A stretch of 64,000 nt of DNA from contig NZ_JBBOCT010000001.1 of the NCBI RefSeq assembly GCF_038002605.1, positions 3,906,001-3,970,000 on the forward strand, in the 5' to 3' direction. Of the stretch, positions 35,430-45,607 are shown piece after piece. The DNA comes from Bacillus sp. FSL K6-3431. Its GTDB lineage: Bacteria > Bacillota > Bacilli > Bacillales > Bacillaceae_C. Below the pieces are notes generated by a model. It ran no database searches. It had not been told where the DNA came from and was given only the letters and a program-made list of their open reading frames with translations. Every line of letters starts with the position of its first letter. The first letter of the stretch is position 1. The position numbers were made by a program, and so were the translations under genes.

Positions 35430-35906
35430 ATGAAACGAGGTTCAACAATCTTTTTAAAAATAGCTGTTTTTCTTATTGGAACTCCAGTTCTTGCTTTATG
35501 TATATTTGGGTTGCCTTGGTTAGCTAATAATCCAGTAAATCCAGATTATACCCATATACTTTATCCCATTTTAATAGGTATGTATGTATCAGTAATACCG
35601 TTTTTCATTGCATTGTATCAGGCCTTTAAACTTTTAAGCTATATTGACAAGAATCAATCATTCTCTGAACTGTCTGTTAAATCTTTGAAGAATATCAAAT
35701 TCAGTGCAATGATAATCAGTGGTTTATATGTGGTAATTATCCCATTTGTTTTTCTTGTAGCTGATCTAGACGATGCACCAGGTCTCATAATAATCGGAAT
35801 GGTCCCTATTTTTGCTTCAATGGTTATCGCAGTCTTTGCTGCTGTTCTCCAAAGACTCTTGCAAGAAGCCATCGATATAAAATCAGAAAATGACTTAATA
35901 GTCTGA
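35430..35906 (+). CDS. DUF2975 membrane protein
   Basis: A 158-residue four-TM protein (FLKIAVFLIGTPVLALCIFG; LYPILIGMYVSVIPFFIALY; FSAMIISGLYVVIIPFVFLV; MVPIFASMVIAVFAAVLQRL) with the DUF2975 layout and the loop YQAFKLLSYIDKNQSFSELS. The GAGGTG site fits ATG 35430. It is followed within 10 bp by a YvaO-like HTH gene, the standard partner of DUF2975 genes in Firmicutes. Function unknown; the pair probably senses something at the membrane. Confidence 0.85.
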   Translation: MKRGSTIFLKIAVFLIGTPVLALCIFGLPWLANNPVNPDYTHILYPILIGMYVSVIPFFIALYQAFKLLSYIDKNQSFSELSVKSLKNIKFSAMIISGLYVVIIPFVFLVADLDDAPGLIIIGMVPIFASMVIAVFAAVLQRLLQEAIDIKSENDLIV

Positions 35907-35916
35907 GGTGAATAAC

Positions 35917-36132
35917 ATGGCAATTATAATCAATATTGATGTGATGTTGGCTAAAAAGAAAATGAGTGTTACAGAACTTTCGGCGAGGGTTGGAATAACA
36001 ATGGCTAACCTTTCTATATTGAAAAACGGTAAGGCAAAAGCGATTCGATTATCAACTTTAGAGGCGATTTGTAAGGCTTTAGAATGTCAGCCTGGAGATA
36101 TTTTAGAATACAAAATTGACGAAGACACTTAA
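35917..36132 (+). CDS. Small XRE-type HTH regulator
   Basis: This 71-residue protein is almost entirely a Cro/XRE helix-turn-helix: NIDVMLAKKKMSVTELSARV, TMANLSILKNGKAKAIRLSTL and EAICKALECQPGDILEY. Start 35917 follows TGAGGTG, which overlaps the stop of the DUF2975 gene. Together they form a two-gene operon of regulator and membrane partner. It probably autoregulates the promoter before 35430. Confidence 0.88.
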   Translation: MAIIINIDVMLAKKKMSVTELSARVGITMANLSILKNGKAKAIRLSTLEAICKALECQPGDILEYKIDEDT

Positions 36133-36358
36133 GGATAAATAATGTTCACTAACCCTATCTTTTTCTTTTTAAGATGACAATAATAGACATTAAAATTATT
36201 CAACGAACTGGTGCAATAACTTCAATAAGGAGTAATACGATTTTCTTATTCAAGTATCGGGCCAGGGAGTTGAATAAATGCAATTTATAAGAATGGTGAC
36301 ATCAGTAGGCAAACACTAAGCAATGTTTCTTTACATCTTTTGCTAAATTATGTTTATT

Positions 36359-36574
36359 ATGAAGGAGTTGATTCGCTTGATAATTTTCGCGGAAATTTTA
36401 CGTGCAATTTCTATAGGAGTACTAGTTATTAGTTCTGCTTTTTATTTTCGTCATTTGGTTAAAACCAAGAAACAGAGAAAACTATCAACTTTTGAATTTA
36501 AAATGTACATAATAATTCAGATTGCGTATCTATTATTTACAATCAGTTTATTGATTTCTATATTTGTTGATTGA
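36359..36574 (+). CDS. Small two-TM protein
   Basis: The 71-residue frame has two hydrophobic helices (IIFAEILRAISIGVLVISSAFYF and MYIIIQIAYLLFTISLLISIF) separated by a basic loop (KTKKQRKL). The start is uncertain: ATG 36359, or TTG 36377 with AAGGAG at 36362. I recognise no family. It is probably a real small membrane protein. Confidence 0.5.
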   Translation: MKELIRLIIFAEILRAISIGVLVISSAFYFRHLVKTKKQRKLSTFEFKMYIIIQIAYLLFTISLLISIFVD

Positions 36575-36710
36575 TTGTTGCGAAGGATTAAACTAATAAG
36601 GAATTAGTGAATTAGTACTTAGTAAGAGTTCGTAAACAGTAGAGTCATCATTATTTAAAAAGAATTTTCAGTATGATGTTAATCTTTCTTTTGTGATAAA
36701 GTTATCCATA

Positions 36711-36870
36711 CTTTATCACCTTTTCCTCTAACAATTGGACCAATTGATGCAATTCTTATCCAACGAAACAATTTCTCCAATTCTACAACCCATTGAGAAC
36801 ATGAATTCAAACACAAAGCATTCTCCATAGTGGTCGTACATGCTTCACGTAGATATTCAATTACTCTTTA
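36711..36870 (-). repeat. Second copy of the 26.4-kb repeat
   Basis: It shares CAATTCTTATCCAACGAAAC and ATGCTTCACGTAGATATTCA with 26370-26520 in the same order and spacing. No intact frame. The rest of the gap 36575-37153 shows nothing else. Confidence 0.55.
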
Positions 36871-37153
36871 ATTAAATTGATAGAAGAAGTTAATAGGAAA
36901 AGTTCTTTTTGATAACGGTTGTTGTAGACAAATAAAAAAGCCGATTTTCCACACTATTATCCGAATACCCTATTAAAGCACTTACTACTTCAGAAATAGA
37001 AAAGGTTATTAAAGGGTATTTACCCTCAGTTTTTTTGTCCTGGAGATTTAAGGAAAGTAATTGGTAATGTATTATTCTTGGTGGTTGTTCTCTCATATAT
37101 TTTTCAATTACGGGCATATTATTCCTTGATGTATTAAAAGGGAGGTTGTTCAA

Positions 37154-38158
37154 ATGGAAGATAAAACAAATATTCGATTAACGGCTGCGGAAATGTCTAG
37201 CTTATGGACCCAATTTATAAATGATACATTAAGCGTCTGTGTTAATACATACTTCTTAGAAAAGGTGGAAGATGAAGAAGTACGTCCAGTTATTGAATCG
37301 ACATTAAATCTGGCGAAATATAATATTTCGGTTATGAGCGACATTTTTATAAAAGAAAAATTCCCTATACCTATGGGATTTACGGATCAAGACGTAATTC
37401 CACAAGCTCCAAAACTCTTTTCAGATACTTTTGTACTAATGTATTTAAGGGAAATGTCCATTCTTGCAATGGCAGGAAGTGGAGCAGCATTGGGATTAGT
37501 GACTCGACCTGATGTGGTTGACTTTCATAAAAAGGTGTTAAAAGAAGGAATTGGTTTGCAGGACCAAACACGGGACTTAATGTTGAAACAAGGTACATAT
37601 GTAAGACCTCCTTATATTTCCGTTCCAGACAAAGTAGATTTTGTAGAAAAGCAACAATTTTTGGCTGGCTTTTTTGGAAAGAAAAGAACTCTTACCTCTG
37701 TGGAAATTACTCATTTGTTTTTAAATATCCAAACCAATTCTATTGGAAAAGTCCTAATGATGGGATTTGCTCAGACAGCAAAAAATGAGGAAGTTAAGCA
37801 ATTTTTATTAAGAGGAGGAAAAATTGCCCAAAAGCATATGGAAGTATTCGGGAGCTTTTTATTAAAAGAAGACATTCCTGCTCCAATGAGTTGGGATTCT
37901 GCTGTTTCAGATAGCACAGCAAATGTTTTCTCAGATAAGTTAATCATGTTTCATGTATCAGCAATGATAGCAGCAGGTATTGGAAATTACGGAATGGCCA
38001 TCGCTGCCAGTCCAAGAAGAGATGTAGGACTTAAATACGCATCTTTAATTCCGGAAATTTCTTTTTACGCCGAAGATGGAGCCAATATTATGATTAAACA
38101 TGGGTGGATGGAGGAACCACCACAGGCAGATGACCATGAAGCATTGGCAAAGGGTTAG
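37154..38158 (+). CDS. DUF3231 family protein
   Basis: The 334-residue protein consists of two DUF3231 modules of about 165 residues, each a helical, ferritin-like bundle: LTAAEMSSLWTQFINDTLSV...IKEKFPIPMGFTDQDVIPQA, and LTSVEITHLFLNIQTNSIGK...LKEDIPAPMSWDSAVSDSTA. The length and duplication are normal for the family, which is common in spore-formers and of unknown function. GGGAGG lies 8 bases before the ATG. The next gene starts 7 bp after its stop. Confidence 0.88.
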   Translation: MEDKTNIRLTAAEMSSLWTQFINDTLSVCVNTYFLEKVEDEEVRPVIESTLNLAKYNISVMSDIFIKEKFPIPMGFTDQDVIPQAPKLFSDTFVLMYLREMSILAMAGSGAALGLVTRPDVVDFHKKVLKEGIGLQDQTRDLMLKQGTYVRPPYISVPDKVDFVEKQQFLAGFFGKKRTLTSVEITHLFLNIQTNSIGKVLMMGFAQTAKNEEVKQFLLRGGKIAQKHMEVFGSFLLKEDIPAPMSWDSAVSDSTANVFSDKLIMFHVSAMIAAGIGNYGMAIAASPRRDVGLKYASLIPEISFYAEDGANIMIKHGWMEEPPQADDHEALAKG

Positions 38159-38164
38159 AACGAT

Positions 38165-38638
38165 GTGGCGAATGAAAAAGAAACGTTATTTTGGAGCATT
38201 GCACTTCCAGGTTTCGGTCAGTTTCTGAATGGTAAATATGTAAAAGGTGTTATACTCACTTTTTTGGAAATTATAGTGAATGTTCAAGCTAATTTCAACG
38301 AAATAATTATTTCAAGTTTTCACGGTGAAATTGAACAAGCGATTAGTCAGGCCGATTATCAATGGTTAATGTTTTACCCTTGTTTGTATTTCTATGCAAT
38401 ATGGGATGCGTTTAAAGATGCAGGGGGAGGAAAAGAAAGATATTCTTTTCTTCCATTTGTATTTTCAGCGTACTTTGTTACAGTTGGATGTATTTATTCC
38501 TCCAACTTTCGGTTGTTTGGAGTATTATTAGGACCTGTTTGGCTTCCAATGTTGTGTTTAATACCCGGATTAGCTGTGGGAGTCATATTAAAAATAATAA
38601 TGAGAAAAAGTACAAGAAATGCCGGCTCCAACTCGTAG
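38165..38638 (+). CDS. TM2-like membrane protein
   Basis: A 157-residue membrane protein with an N-terminal LFWSIALPGFGQFLNGKYVKGVILTF pattern (P-G-x-GQ-x2-NG, as in TM2/DUF5683-like proteins) and three more hydrophobic segments. The GTG start at 38165 lies 7 bp after the DUF3231 stop, so the two are co-translated. The conserved YFYAIWDAFKDAG segment follows the second membrane helix. Function unknown. Confidence 0.75.
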   Translation: MANEKETLFWSIALPGFGQFLNGKYVKGVILTFLEIIVNVQANFNEIIISSFHGEIEQAISQADYQWLMFYPCLYFYAIWDAFKDAGGGKERYSFLPFVFSAYFVTVGCIYSSNFRLFGVLLGPVWLPMLCLIPGLAVGVILKIIMRKSTRNAGSNS

Positions 38639-38855
38639 TGCAAATATAGCTTTTGTATAATGTTGAGAAAAGTCTTGTATCAGTTTTTTTAATAATAAGC
38701 ATCGGGTTAGATTATTGAAAAACCTTTAGATTTAAACTTGCAAGAATGACTCTTTCAAAAAGATCCGAGGTCTTCTTATACAACGCACTTATGTACATGT
38801 TAGTTATAATTACAAAAAGAAGTAAGAGAAGGACGTTTTAAGACATATTGTCTTA

Positions 38856-39170
38856 TGAACGTCCTTCTTTCGGCAATATAATATGGAATGATGTTCCTTT
38901 AGAAAGTTCGCTCTCAACAGAGATTGTACCGCCATGAGCTTGAACAAGTTTATAGACAATTTCCATTCCAAGTCCAGTGCCCTCAAAGGAGGAATCAGTT
39001 GTTGTTCCACGGTAATATTGTTGAAAAAGATTTTCTATCGTATGAGTGGGCATGCCAACGCCATTGTCTATAATGCAGATCACTACATTTTCATTATGGT
39101 CGGAAAGCTGTGTATATATATCGGTATGTTCAGGATTGTGTAAAATTAAATTCATAAGAATAAATATTTT
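38856..39170 (-). pseudogene. Histidine kinase C-terminal fragment
   Basis: Only the ATPase end of a sensor kinase remains: CIIDNGVGMPTHTIENLFQQ (N/G1 box), YYRGTTTDSSFEGTGLGMEI (G2 box) and VESELSKGTSFHIILP. The sensor, dimerisation and N-box parts are missing. It resembles the C-terminus of the complete kinase at 55201, so it may come from a related system. No partner regulator is nearby. Confidence 0.8.
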
Positions 39171-39507
39171 GCAAAATACGTTGCATGAATTTATGATCAA
39201 ATTCAACGATTATCGCAGGCGTATCTGTTTTAAAGTGCAGTTTATAATTACTTGCTTGTGGATAAGATAATGACTTATGTTGGCACAACTACTTTTGAAA
39301 AGGTGCTCTAGATATTGTTGATGTCTTAACAATATTAAAGCAGAAAATGAGGTAAGCAGGATTAACGGATGAACCAATTGATACTATCTAATTTATAATC
39401 CAGTTTAATGCATTTGATTGGAGAATGGTGATTTTAATCTTGTAAAGGGGGCATCTTTCAAGATTATCCTTTTGAATTATACAACTTTATTAATAATGTA
39501 ATAGCGA
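39171..39507. other. Gap without gene
   Basis: No supported frame or repeat was seen. Confidence 0.4.
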
Positions 39508-40038
39508 TTAGTTGACGTACATGCTTTTTAATATTTGTACAACTTCTTCAGTAGAAACTTTCATATCATCATTAATCCACTTTCGTATTACTTCAATGGT
39601 TCCTCCTGTGGCATAAGTGAAAAAGTATTCTATATGCGTCTCATTAGCATTTGGTAACTGTTTTTTTTCTGCAATTGTACTTTCATAAGTGGAATTCAAA
39701 ATTGTATTTAGTACACGAGAGCTACTTTTTTCATTTAAAATGATTTTGCAAAATTCCTTATTTTTAAGTATCAAATTCAAAATTTCATAGAGGGATTCGT
39801 CTCCTGAATTATTAATAGCACTCATCATTTTCTCTATCATTTCATCTTCAATACTTTTCATTAAATCAAATGGATCATTGTAATAGGAATAAAAAGTTCC
39901 ACGATTAATATCTGCTTCTTTACAAATCTCCGTAACAGTAATTTTATTTAAGCTTTTTTCCTGAAGTAATAGTAAAAAAGCATCTGTAATTACCTTTTTA
40001 CTATACAAAGTTCTTCGGTTTCCTTTTATACCAACCAT
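39508..40038 (-). CDS. TetR-family regulator of the MMPL exporter
   Basis: The 176-residue TetR protein has an N-terminal helix-turn-helix (YSKKVITDAFLLLLQEKSLN, then KITVTEICKEADINRGTFYSYY) and a C-terminal TetR_C-type domain (FFTYATGGTIEVIRKWINDD). ATG 40038 has GAGGGGAATT upstream. It is divergent from the MMPL transporter, with a long inverted repeat between, so it most likely represses the transporter until a substrate binds. Confidence 0.88.
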   Translation of the reverse strand: MVGIKGNRRTLYSKKVITDAFLLLLQEKSLNKITVTEICKEADINRGTFYSYYNDPFDLMKSIEDEMIEKMMSAINNSGDESLYEILNLILKNKEFCKIILNEKSSSRVLNTILNSTYESTIAEKKQLPNANETHIEYFFTYATGGTIEVIRKWINDDMKVSTEEVVQILKSMYVN

Positions 40039-40182
40039 ATAATTCCCCTCCTACATATCAATCAAATTTCTTTAAGATGTTTTTAATTAAACAAAATAAA
40101 AAAGAAGTGTCCTTTTAATAACATCAAGATTAACTTTGCATATTGTTACCTTCAACTAGCTCTAATATACTATTTCTATACT

Positions 40183-40225
40183 ATTAAAACAACATGATGT
40201 TTAAATAATGACATATTGTTTTAAT
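40183..40225. promoter_or_regulatory. Long inverted repeat, candidate TetR operator
   Basis: ATTAAAACAA (40183-40192) and TTGTTTTAAT (40216-40225) are perfect 10-bp arms with a 23-bp centre that itself contains CATGATGTTT/AATGACATA. It lies between tetR and the MMPL gene. Confidence 0.65.
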
Positions 40226-40483
40226 GTTATGTATTCTAGATTATTAGGATTATCTCTAACCTATCGTAATGATTTTGATGCAAGGATATTTGAACAAATA
40301 ATGCTCAAATATAGATGATTCACCTTGTATATGGCTAAAAGAATAGGAAGGAAAGGTATTAATATACAATCTAACAATTTAGCACTATCTCAATGTTGAT
40401 AAACTAAATTGATGTATTTAATTAAGATGGTTTATCTGGATTACAACAAGATGAGAAATATATAGGATGAGAGGGAGCTATAA

Positions 40484-42664
40484 ATGGCAAAGTATCTTTA
40501 TAAATTAGGAAAATGGGCAGCAAACAATAGTAAAAAAGTAATTGGAGGCACATTAGCACTTCTCGTTGTGATAGCGATTTTTGCAATAAACCTGGGGCCC
40601 AATTTTTCTGAAGAGATGTCTATACCTGGAACAGAATCAGAAAAAGCTCTTCAACTCGTGAAAAAGGAATTTCCAACTAATACAGGTGGTCAAGTACAAT
40701 TAGTATTAAAAGCACGAGAAAATAAAACCTTAGATTCTAATGAGGTTAATAAAGTAATTACAGATACACTGAGTGAGATAAAAGAAAAAGATGGTCATGT
40801 TGTTTCCGTAGCAAGCCCAGTAGAGTTAGGGAATTTAAGTGAAGATAAAAAAATAGGGTATGCTGTTGTTACTTACAATGTAGTAGCAGATAAGGTATCG
40901 GAAAAATCAAAGGAAAATATTATACAAAACATTGAAAATACTTGTGATGCTGGTATCCAAACAGAGTTAGCTGGTGATGTTGTATTTTCTGAAATGGAAA
41001 TAGGGGGAATCACAGAAGTTATTGGAATAGTTGTCGCTTATGTTATATTGGCGATTACTTTTATTTCCTTCTTAGTGGCTGGAATGCCAATTATAACAGC
41101 AGTTATCGGACTAGCTATAGGTCTATTATTGATCGTGATCGGGACAAATTATTTAGATATTACATCTGTTTCGATAACATTAGCTGCAATGTTAGGACTG
41201 GCAGTAGGCATTGATTATGCTCTCTTTATTATGACTCGTTTTAGACAACAACGGAAAGAAGGATACTCTGTACAAGAGTCTGTAGCAATTGCAACTGGAA
41301 CAGCGGGGAGTGCAGTAGTGTTTGCTGGTATAACAGTTATCATAGCCCTCTTAGGTTTATCTGTTGTAAAGATACCATTTTTAACAATGATGGGTCTATC
41401 TGCTGCTCTGTGCGTTTTATTAGCAATATTTATTGCGATCATTGTGGTGCCAGCATTTTTAGGAATGATGGGACATAAAGTGGGTCCGGAAAGAAAAAAT
41501 ACCTTTTTAAGTAAAATCATTAAAAGTAATAAAAAACAAACTACTTCCGATAGATGGGGGGATTTTGTAGCAAAACGCCCGTGGAGGGTTGCAATTATTG
41601 GAGTTGTACTTCTTTCTATAATTGCTATCCCTATTTCCCATATGGAACTCGGACTTCCAGATAACGGATCGAAAAATGAAGAGACAACAGAAAGAAAAGC
41701 ATATGATTTATTAACTGAGGCTTATGGACCAGGCAATCAAGCAACATTACTTGTAGTTGCTAAAACCTCAAGTGAAATAACCGATCTACAATTGGCATTA
41801 AATGATACTGTAGAAGAGTTAAGTGGTTTATCAAATGTAAAAAATGTTAGTCCAGCTATTCCTGGACCTTCAGGAGAATTATATCTTATTTCTATTACTC
41901 CAGAAACAGGACCAAACGATTCAGAAACAAAAGATCTTGTAAATAATATTAGAGAAAAGTCTGAAACCCTGGAAAAATCCGATCATATAAAATTAATGGT
42001 TACAGGTACTACGGCAGTAAACATTGATATATCACAAAAGTTAAGTGATGCATTGCCAATATTCGCTATATTAATTATTGGATTTTCATTCATTTTATTA
42101 ATACTAGTGTTTAGGTCTATTCTTGTTCCGTTAAAAGCAGTTCTAGGATTTGTACTTTCTTTAGGTGCAACATTAGGATTCACTGTATTTGTTGTACAAG
42201 ATGGAAATTTAATTAATTTATTTGGATTTCCCATCGCAAATCCTGTATTAAGCTTTTTACCTGTGATTGTCATAGGGATTTTGTTTGGGCTAGCAATGGA
42301 CTATGAGGTTTTTCTAGTTAGTAGAATGCGTGAAGTATATACGCATACCGGGGATGCACGCAAAGCAGTTTTAGTTGGAATGAGAGATAGCGGTGGAGTA
42401 GTTACAGCTGCTGGGTTGATTATGATTTCAGTGTTTACTGGATTCATGTTAGCACCAGATCCAATGATTAAATCAATTGGTTTAGCTCTCACATTTGGCG
42501 TTCTATTTGATGCTTTTGTGGTCAGAATGGCTATTGTACCAGCAGTAATGATCATAATGGGAAAATCAGCTTGGTATTTGCCAAAGTGGTTAGATAAAAT
42601 ACTACCAGATTTAGATATTGAAGGAGAATCATTTATGAAAGAGATAGAAAGGAATAAGGAATAA
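40484..42664 (+). CDS. MMPL/RND-family transporter
   Basis: This 726-residue membrane protein has twelve predicted TM segments in two halves, each with one long helix, a large extracytoplasmic loop (residues about 35-180 and 395-520) and five helices. Typical motifs are GIDYALFIMTRFRQQRKEG in the first half and LAMDYEVFLVSRMREVYTHT in the second. MMPL proteins export lipids or drugs with the proton gradient; in Firmicutes they often give resistance to surfactants or antibiotics. The gene follows GAGGGAG, is divergent from its TetR gene and ends before a terminator. Confidence 0.92.
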   Translation: MAKYLYKLGKWAANNSKKVIGGTLALLVVIAIFAINLGPNFSEEMSIPGTESEKALQLVKKEFPTNTGGQVQLVLKARENKTLDSNEVNKVITDTLSEIKEKDGHVVSVASPVELGNLSEDKKIGYAVVTYNVVADKVSEKSKENIIQNIENTCDAGIQTELAGDVVFSEMEIGGITEVIGIVVAYVILAITFISFLVAGMPIITAVIGLAIGLLLIVIGTNYLDITSVSITLAAMLGLAVGIDYALFIMTRFRQQRKEGYSVQESVAIATGTAGSAVVFAGITVIIALLGLSVVKIPFLTMMGLSAALCVLLAIFIAIIVVPAFLGMMGHKVGPERKNTFLSKIIKSNKKQTTSDRWGDFVAKRPWRVAIIGVVLLSIIAIPISHMELGLPDNGSKNEETTERKAYDLLTEAYGPGNQATLLVVAKTSSEITDLQLALNDTVEELSGLSNVKNVSPAIPGPSGELYLISITPETGPNDSETKDLVNNIREKSETLEKSDHIKLMVTGTTAVNIDISQKLSDALPIFAILIIGFSFILLILVFRSILVPLKAVLGFVLSLGATLGFTVFVVQDGNLINLFGFPIANPVLSFLPVIVIGILFGLAMDYEVFLVSRMREVYTHTGDARKAVLVGMRDSGGVVTAAGLIMISVFTGFMLAPDPMIKSIGLALTFGVLFDAFVVRMAIVPAVMIIMGKSAWYLPKWLDKILPDLDIEGESFMKEIERNKE

Positions 42665-42793
42665 TAGTTTGATGCAAGTTATTAACTATAGGGCGGATGG
42701 AAGTCGAATTTTGTTATTCTTCAGCCCTTTTCTATAAAAAACAGGATTTTACAGATTTAATTTGTAATTAATGTAACAACGGGTGTTTTCTCT

Positions 42794-42834
42794 AAAAAGG
42801 TCGGTTCCTATGGTGTACAGGAATTCGACCTTTT
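42794..42834 (+). terminator. Terminator after the MMPL gene
   Basis: AAAAAGGTCG and CGACCTTTTT form a stem with an internal TTCCT/AGGAA pairing and a T-run. Confidence 0.8.
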
Positions 42835-43087
42835 TAGTTTGAATATTACTTAGCATTGACGGCCATGGCCTAGTTTACTGCATCAATCCTTAATCAACTT
42901 TATAAAGAGGCGGAATTATTTGAAACATACCGCGGATATTATATAGTTTATATAAACAAAAAGTGGATGTGGACTGAATGAAGAGCGATAACTACTAAAA
43001 AAGGATGTAGTAATTTATGAATATTGACTTCAAAAATTTAAAAGGCCATATCTCTCCTGATAAGATCTTCTTTTTTCCATCCTAATA

Positions 43088-43992
43088 ATGGATTTGCTTC
43101 TTTCCATATTAGCAATCCAGGGTTATTACTTCATATTTTTTAAACCGACAAGTGCAATTCTACCGATCTTGCTAACATTGGTTTCCTTCTATGTATTTGC
43201 AAGAGACCTAAAGTGTAAAACGTTTTGGGTAATACTTGTTACAGCTTTAGTCTTACCTTTTATAGGCTTGTTGTGGTTTATCAATTCTTTGTTAGACAAT
43301 TCATATGCAACTTTTAAATTTGCATTTGGAGGAGAGGATGTAATCATAGAACATAGGGATGCTACGTTAGGAGAAATATCCCATTTTTATAACTTTTATC
43401 GTAAAACTGCTTTTCCAGGCCTGATGAATAAAGTAAATAATGAAACGGTAAGAATTACAACAAGAGGAACACACGCAGATAACTTAGAAGTCCTGGGGAT
43501 TAAGCATGCTGTTTGGATTGATGGTGAATATGTTATTTTTAGTTCACCTTATGCAGAAACCAAGGTAGACTTCAAGAATAATAATAAAAAAAATTCAAGA
43601 AAGAAAAAAGTAAAGATGATGAAATCTTTAAACTACTGGAAACAGACGTAACTCAATTTGGAGAAAAGGTTCGAAATACGGAGGTTATGGATGAATTTAT
43701 TAAGCGTTCAGAGAATGGGAGTGAAGGTGAAATACGGTACGTTATTTTGGAAAATAATGTAGACGGTCCCATCGCTGTATATACGTTAAAAGCCCGAAAG
43801 GATATAGAAGCGGAAGAAAGTTGGGTTGAAATCTCAGGAAATTGGAGTTTTGATTCAGAGGGGCATGATTTGATAGAACCACAACAGTGTAGCAGCATTT
43901 CTAAAGTTACAGAACGAGGAGCATATTATCTTAATGAATGTTTCCATACATGGGAAATTGAACTCATGCTGATAAATAGAAAATCCTATTAA
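43088..43992 (+). pseudogene. Membrane protein gene with a frameshift
   Basis: The first frame gives two N-terminal TM segments (PILLTLVSFYVFARDLKC region and FWVILVTALVLPFIGLLWFI) and a soluble domain up to YAETKVDF, then runs into an A-rich tract. In the next frame the sequence continues without a gap as KSKDDEIFKLLETDVTQFGE, then KVRNTEVMDEFIKRSENGSE and a beta-rich domain ending LINRKSY. The shift lies near 43590-43610. Rebuilt, it is a protein of about 300 residues of a family I do not recognise. A single-base change in the A-run, or a sequencing error there, would explain it. Confidence 0.65.
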
Positions 43993-44248
43993 TGGGTCCT
44001 TCAATAACAAGCATATTATCCTTTCTCTTCTAGTTCTTCCCCGTAAAGTTGAATAAGACCTGAATATTTAAGGAAAGAATAGATTGATCAGATATAAGGG
44101 ACATAAACTATATTGATTTTCAATTTTTCAAAATGGTTTTGATTTTGCTAAAAAGTAAAACACTAAATATAATTAAACGTGAGAGTGCTTAAGTGTTAAA
44201 ATATGATTACTTAAATACTTGAAAAAAGTTTGAAATGAGGAAGTTAAA

Positions 44249-45121
44249 ATGAGTACAATTACTAAGCAAAAGACCAATAAGTTGAGAATGGTTGTACAAG
44301 CAATATTGGTTATTATCGGGGGATTCATCACAGCATACGGATTAGAATCAGTATTAATTCCCAACAATGTTTCAGATGGCGGCGTGACAGGTTTGAGTAT
44401 TGTTGGTTCACAATTAATTGGGTTACCACTGGGACTTCTAATTGTAGTGCTGAATATTCCATTTATATTTTTAGGATATAAACAAATCGGTAAAGGCTTT
44501 GCTGTTTATTCGGTAATCGGTATTGCTTCATTAGCAGTCGGCACTATCGTAATGCGACATGTACCAACTATTGTTCAAGCGGATACATTATTAGTAACAG
44601 TTGTTGGTGGTATTATCATTGGCTTTGGTATGGGGTTAGCATTACGAAATGGTGGTGCATTAGATGGAATTGATATGTTAGCCGTTCTACTTTCTCGAAA
44701 ACTCCCTTTTGGAACAAGTGACCTCATCTTATTCTTAAACATGTTTGTATTTATTGTTGTCTCAACAGTCTTCGGTCTTCAAGGGGCTATCTTATCGGCA
44801 ATCGCTTATTTTATTGCTTCCAAAGTAATACACATTGTTGAAGAAGGTTTAAGTGGTTCTAAAACCTTTAAAATTGTCACTAATCAGCCCGAATTAATGG
44901 TAGAGACAATTCGTGACCGATTAGGTCGTGGAGCAACGTATAATATTGTTCAAGGCGGTTATTCAAATGAACAATTCAAAGAAATTACCTGTGTGATTAA
45001 CCGTTTAGAAGATAGTAAAATGAAAGAAATTATTCGTGAAATTGACGAAAATGCCTTTGTTACAGTATATGACGTAGCAGAAGTGAAGGGCGGTACCTTC
45101 AAAAAGCATGATATTCATTAG
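44249..45121 (+). CDS. YitT family membrane protein
   Basis: A 290-residue protein with five or six TM helices (ILVIIGGFITAYGLESVLIP, GVTGLSIVGSQLIGLPLGLL, LLVTVVGGIIIGFGMGLALR) and the conserved LRNGGALDGIDMLAVLLSRK loop, followed by a cytoplasmic DUF2179 domain (KTFKIVTNQPELMVETIRDR, GRGATYNIVQGGYS). This is the complete YitT layout. Paralogues are abundant in Bacillaceae; transport of a small solute is suspected but unproven. A GAGG site precedes the ATG. A terminator lies downstream at 45444. Confidence 0.92.
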   Translation: MSTITKQKTNKLRMVVQAILVIIGGFITAYGLESVLIPNNVSDGGVTGLSIVGSQLIGLPLGLLIVVLNIPFIFLGYKQIGKGFAVYSVIGIASLAVGTIVMRHVPTIVQADTLLVTVVGGIIIGFGMGLALRNGGALDGIDMLAVLLSRKLPFGTSDLILFLNMFVFIVVSTVFGLQGAILSAIAYFIASKVIHIVEEGLSGSKTFKIVTNQPELMVETIRDRLGRGATYNIVQGGYSNEQFKEITCVINRLEDSKMKEIIREIDENAFVTVYDVAEVKGGTFKKHDIH

Positions 45122-45366
45122 TTCTTAAAAATTAGTCAAGATTCTATCTGGTAAACAAATATTACGTGTCAGAGTAGGTTTATCAGCAAATCAGTTTGGT
45201 TTAAATAGGCGTTGATTTCAAAATAACTATATAAGCTACCATGACAGATACGCTCAATTATGCATATTTAACGGGGGATGGCTCATTACTGCTTTTCTTT
45301 ATTAAATGACTCCCTGATAAAAAGTTCTTTTTTTTCTGAAATTGTTCGCAAAGTCAACGTATGAAG

Positions 45367-45414
45367 TACGGTCTTAAAGGCGGTCGTCGTGCACCAGAGT
45401 TCTCAAAACGTTAA
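45367..45414 (+). pseudogene. Short C-terminal coding scrap
   Basis: SQRMKYGLKGGRRAPEFSKR and a stop look like the basic tail of a real protein. I cannot place the family. No upstream part is present. Confidence 0.25.
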
Positions 45415-45443
45415 TCTCAATAAAAACATTAATATATCAACGT

Positions 45444-45480
45444 AAACAGGCTATTTCATTTATGATGAAATAGCCTGTTT
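45444..45480 (+). terminator. Terminator hairpin, also found at 50091
   Basis: AAACAGGCTATTTCAT and ATGAAATAGCCTGTTT form a perfect stem. The same stem and loop occur at 50091-50119. Confidence 0.85.
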
Positions 45481-45607
45481 TAGTGAAAAATATTATTGTT
45501 TATCATACAGGGTCTGAACAAATCGTTATTAAAGTGAAAAATCATACTGGTTTAAGGAGAATAAGACTCTGAAGCTAGAATTAGTAGATGTAAATCATTT
45601 ACTTGAA

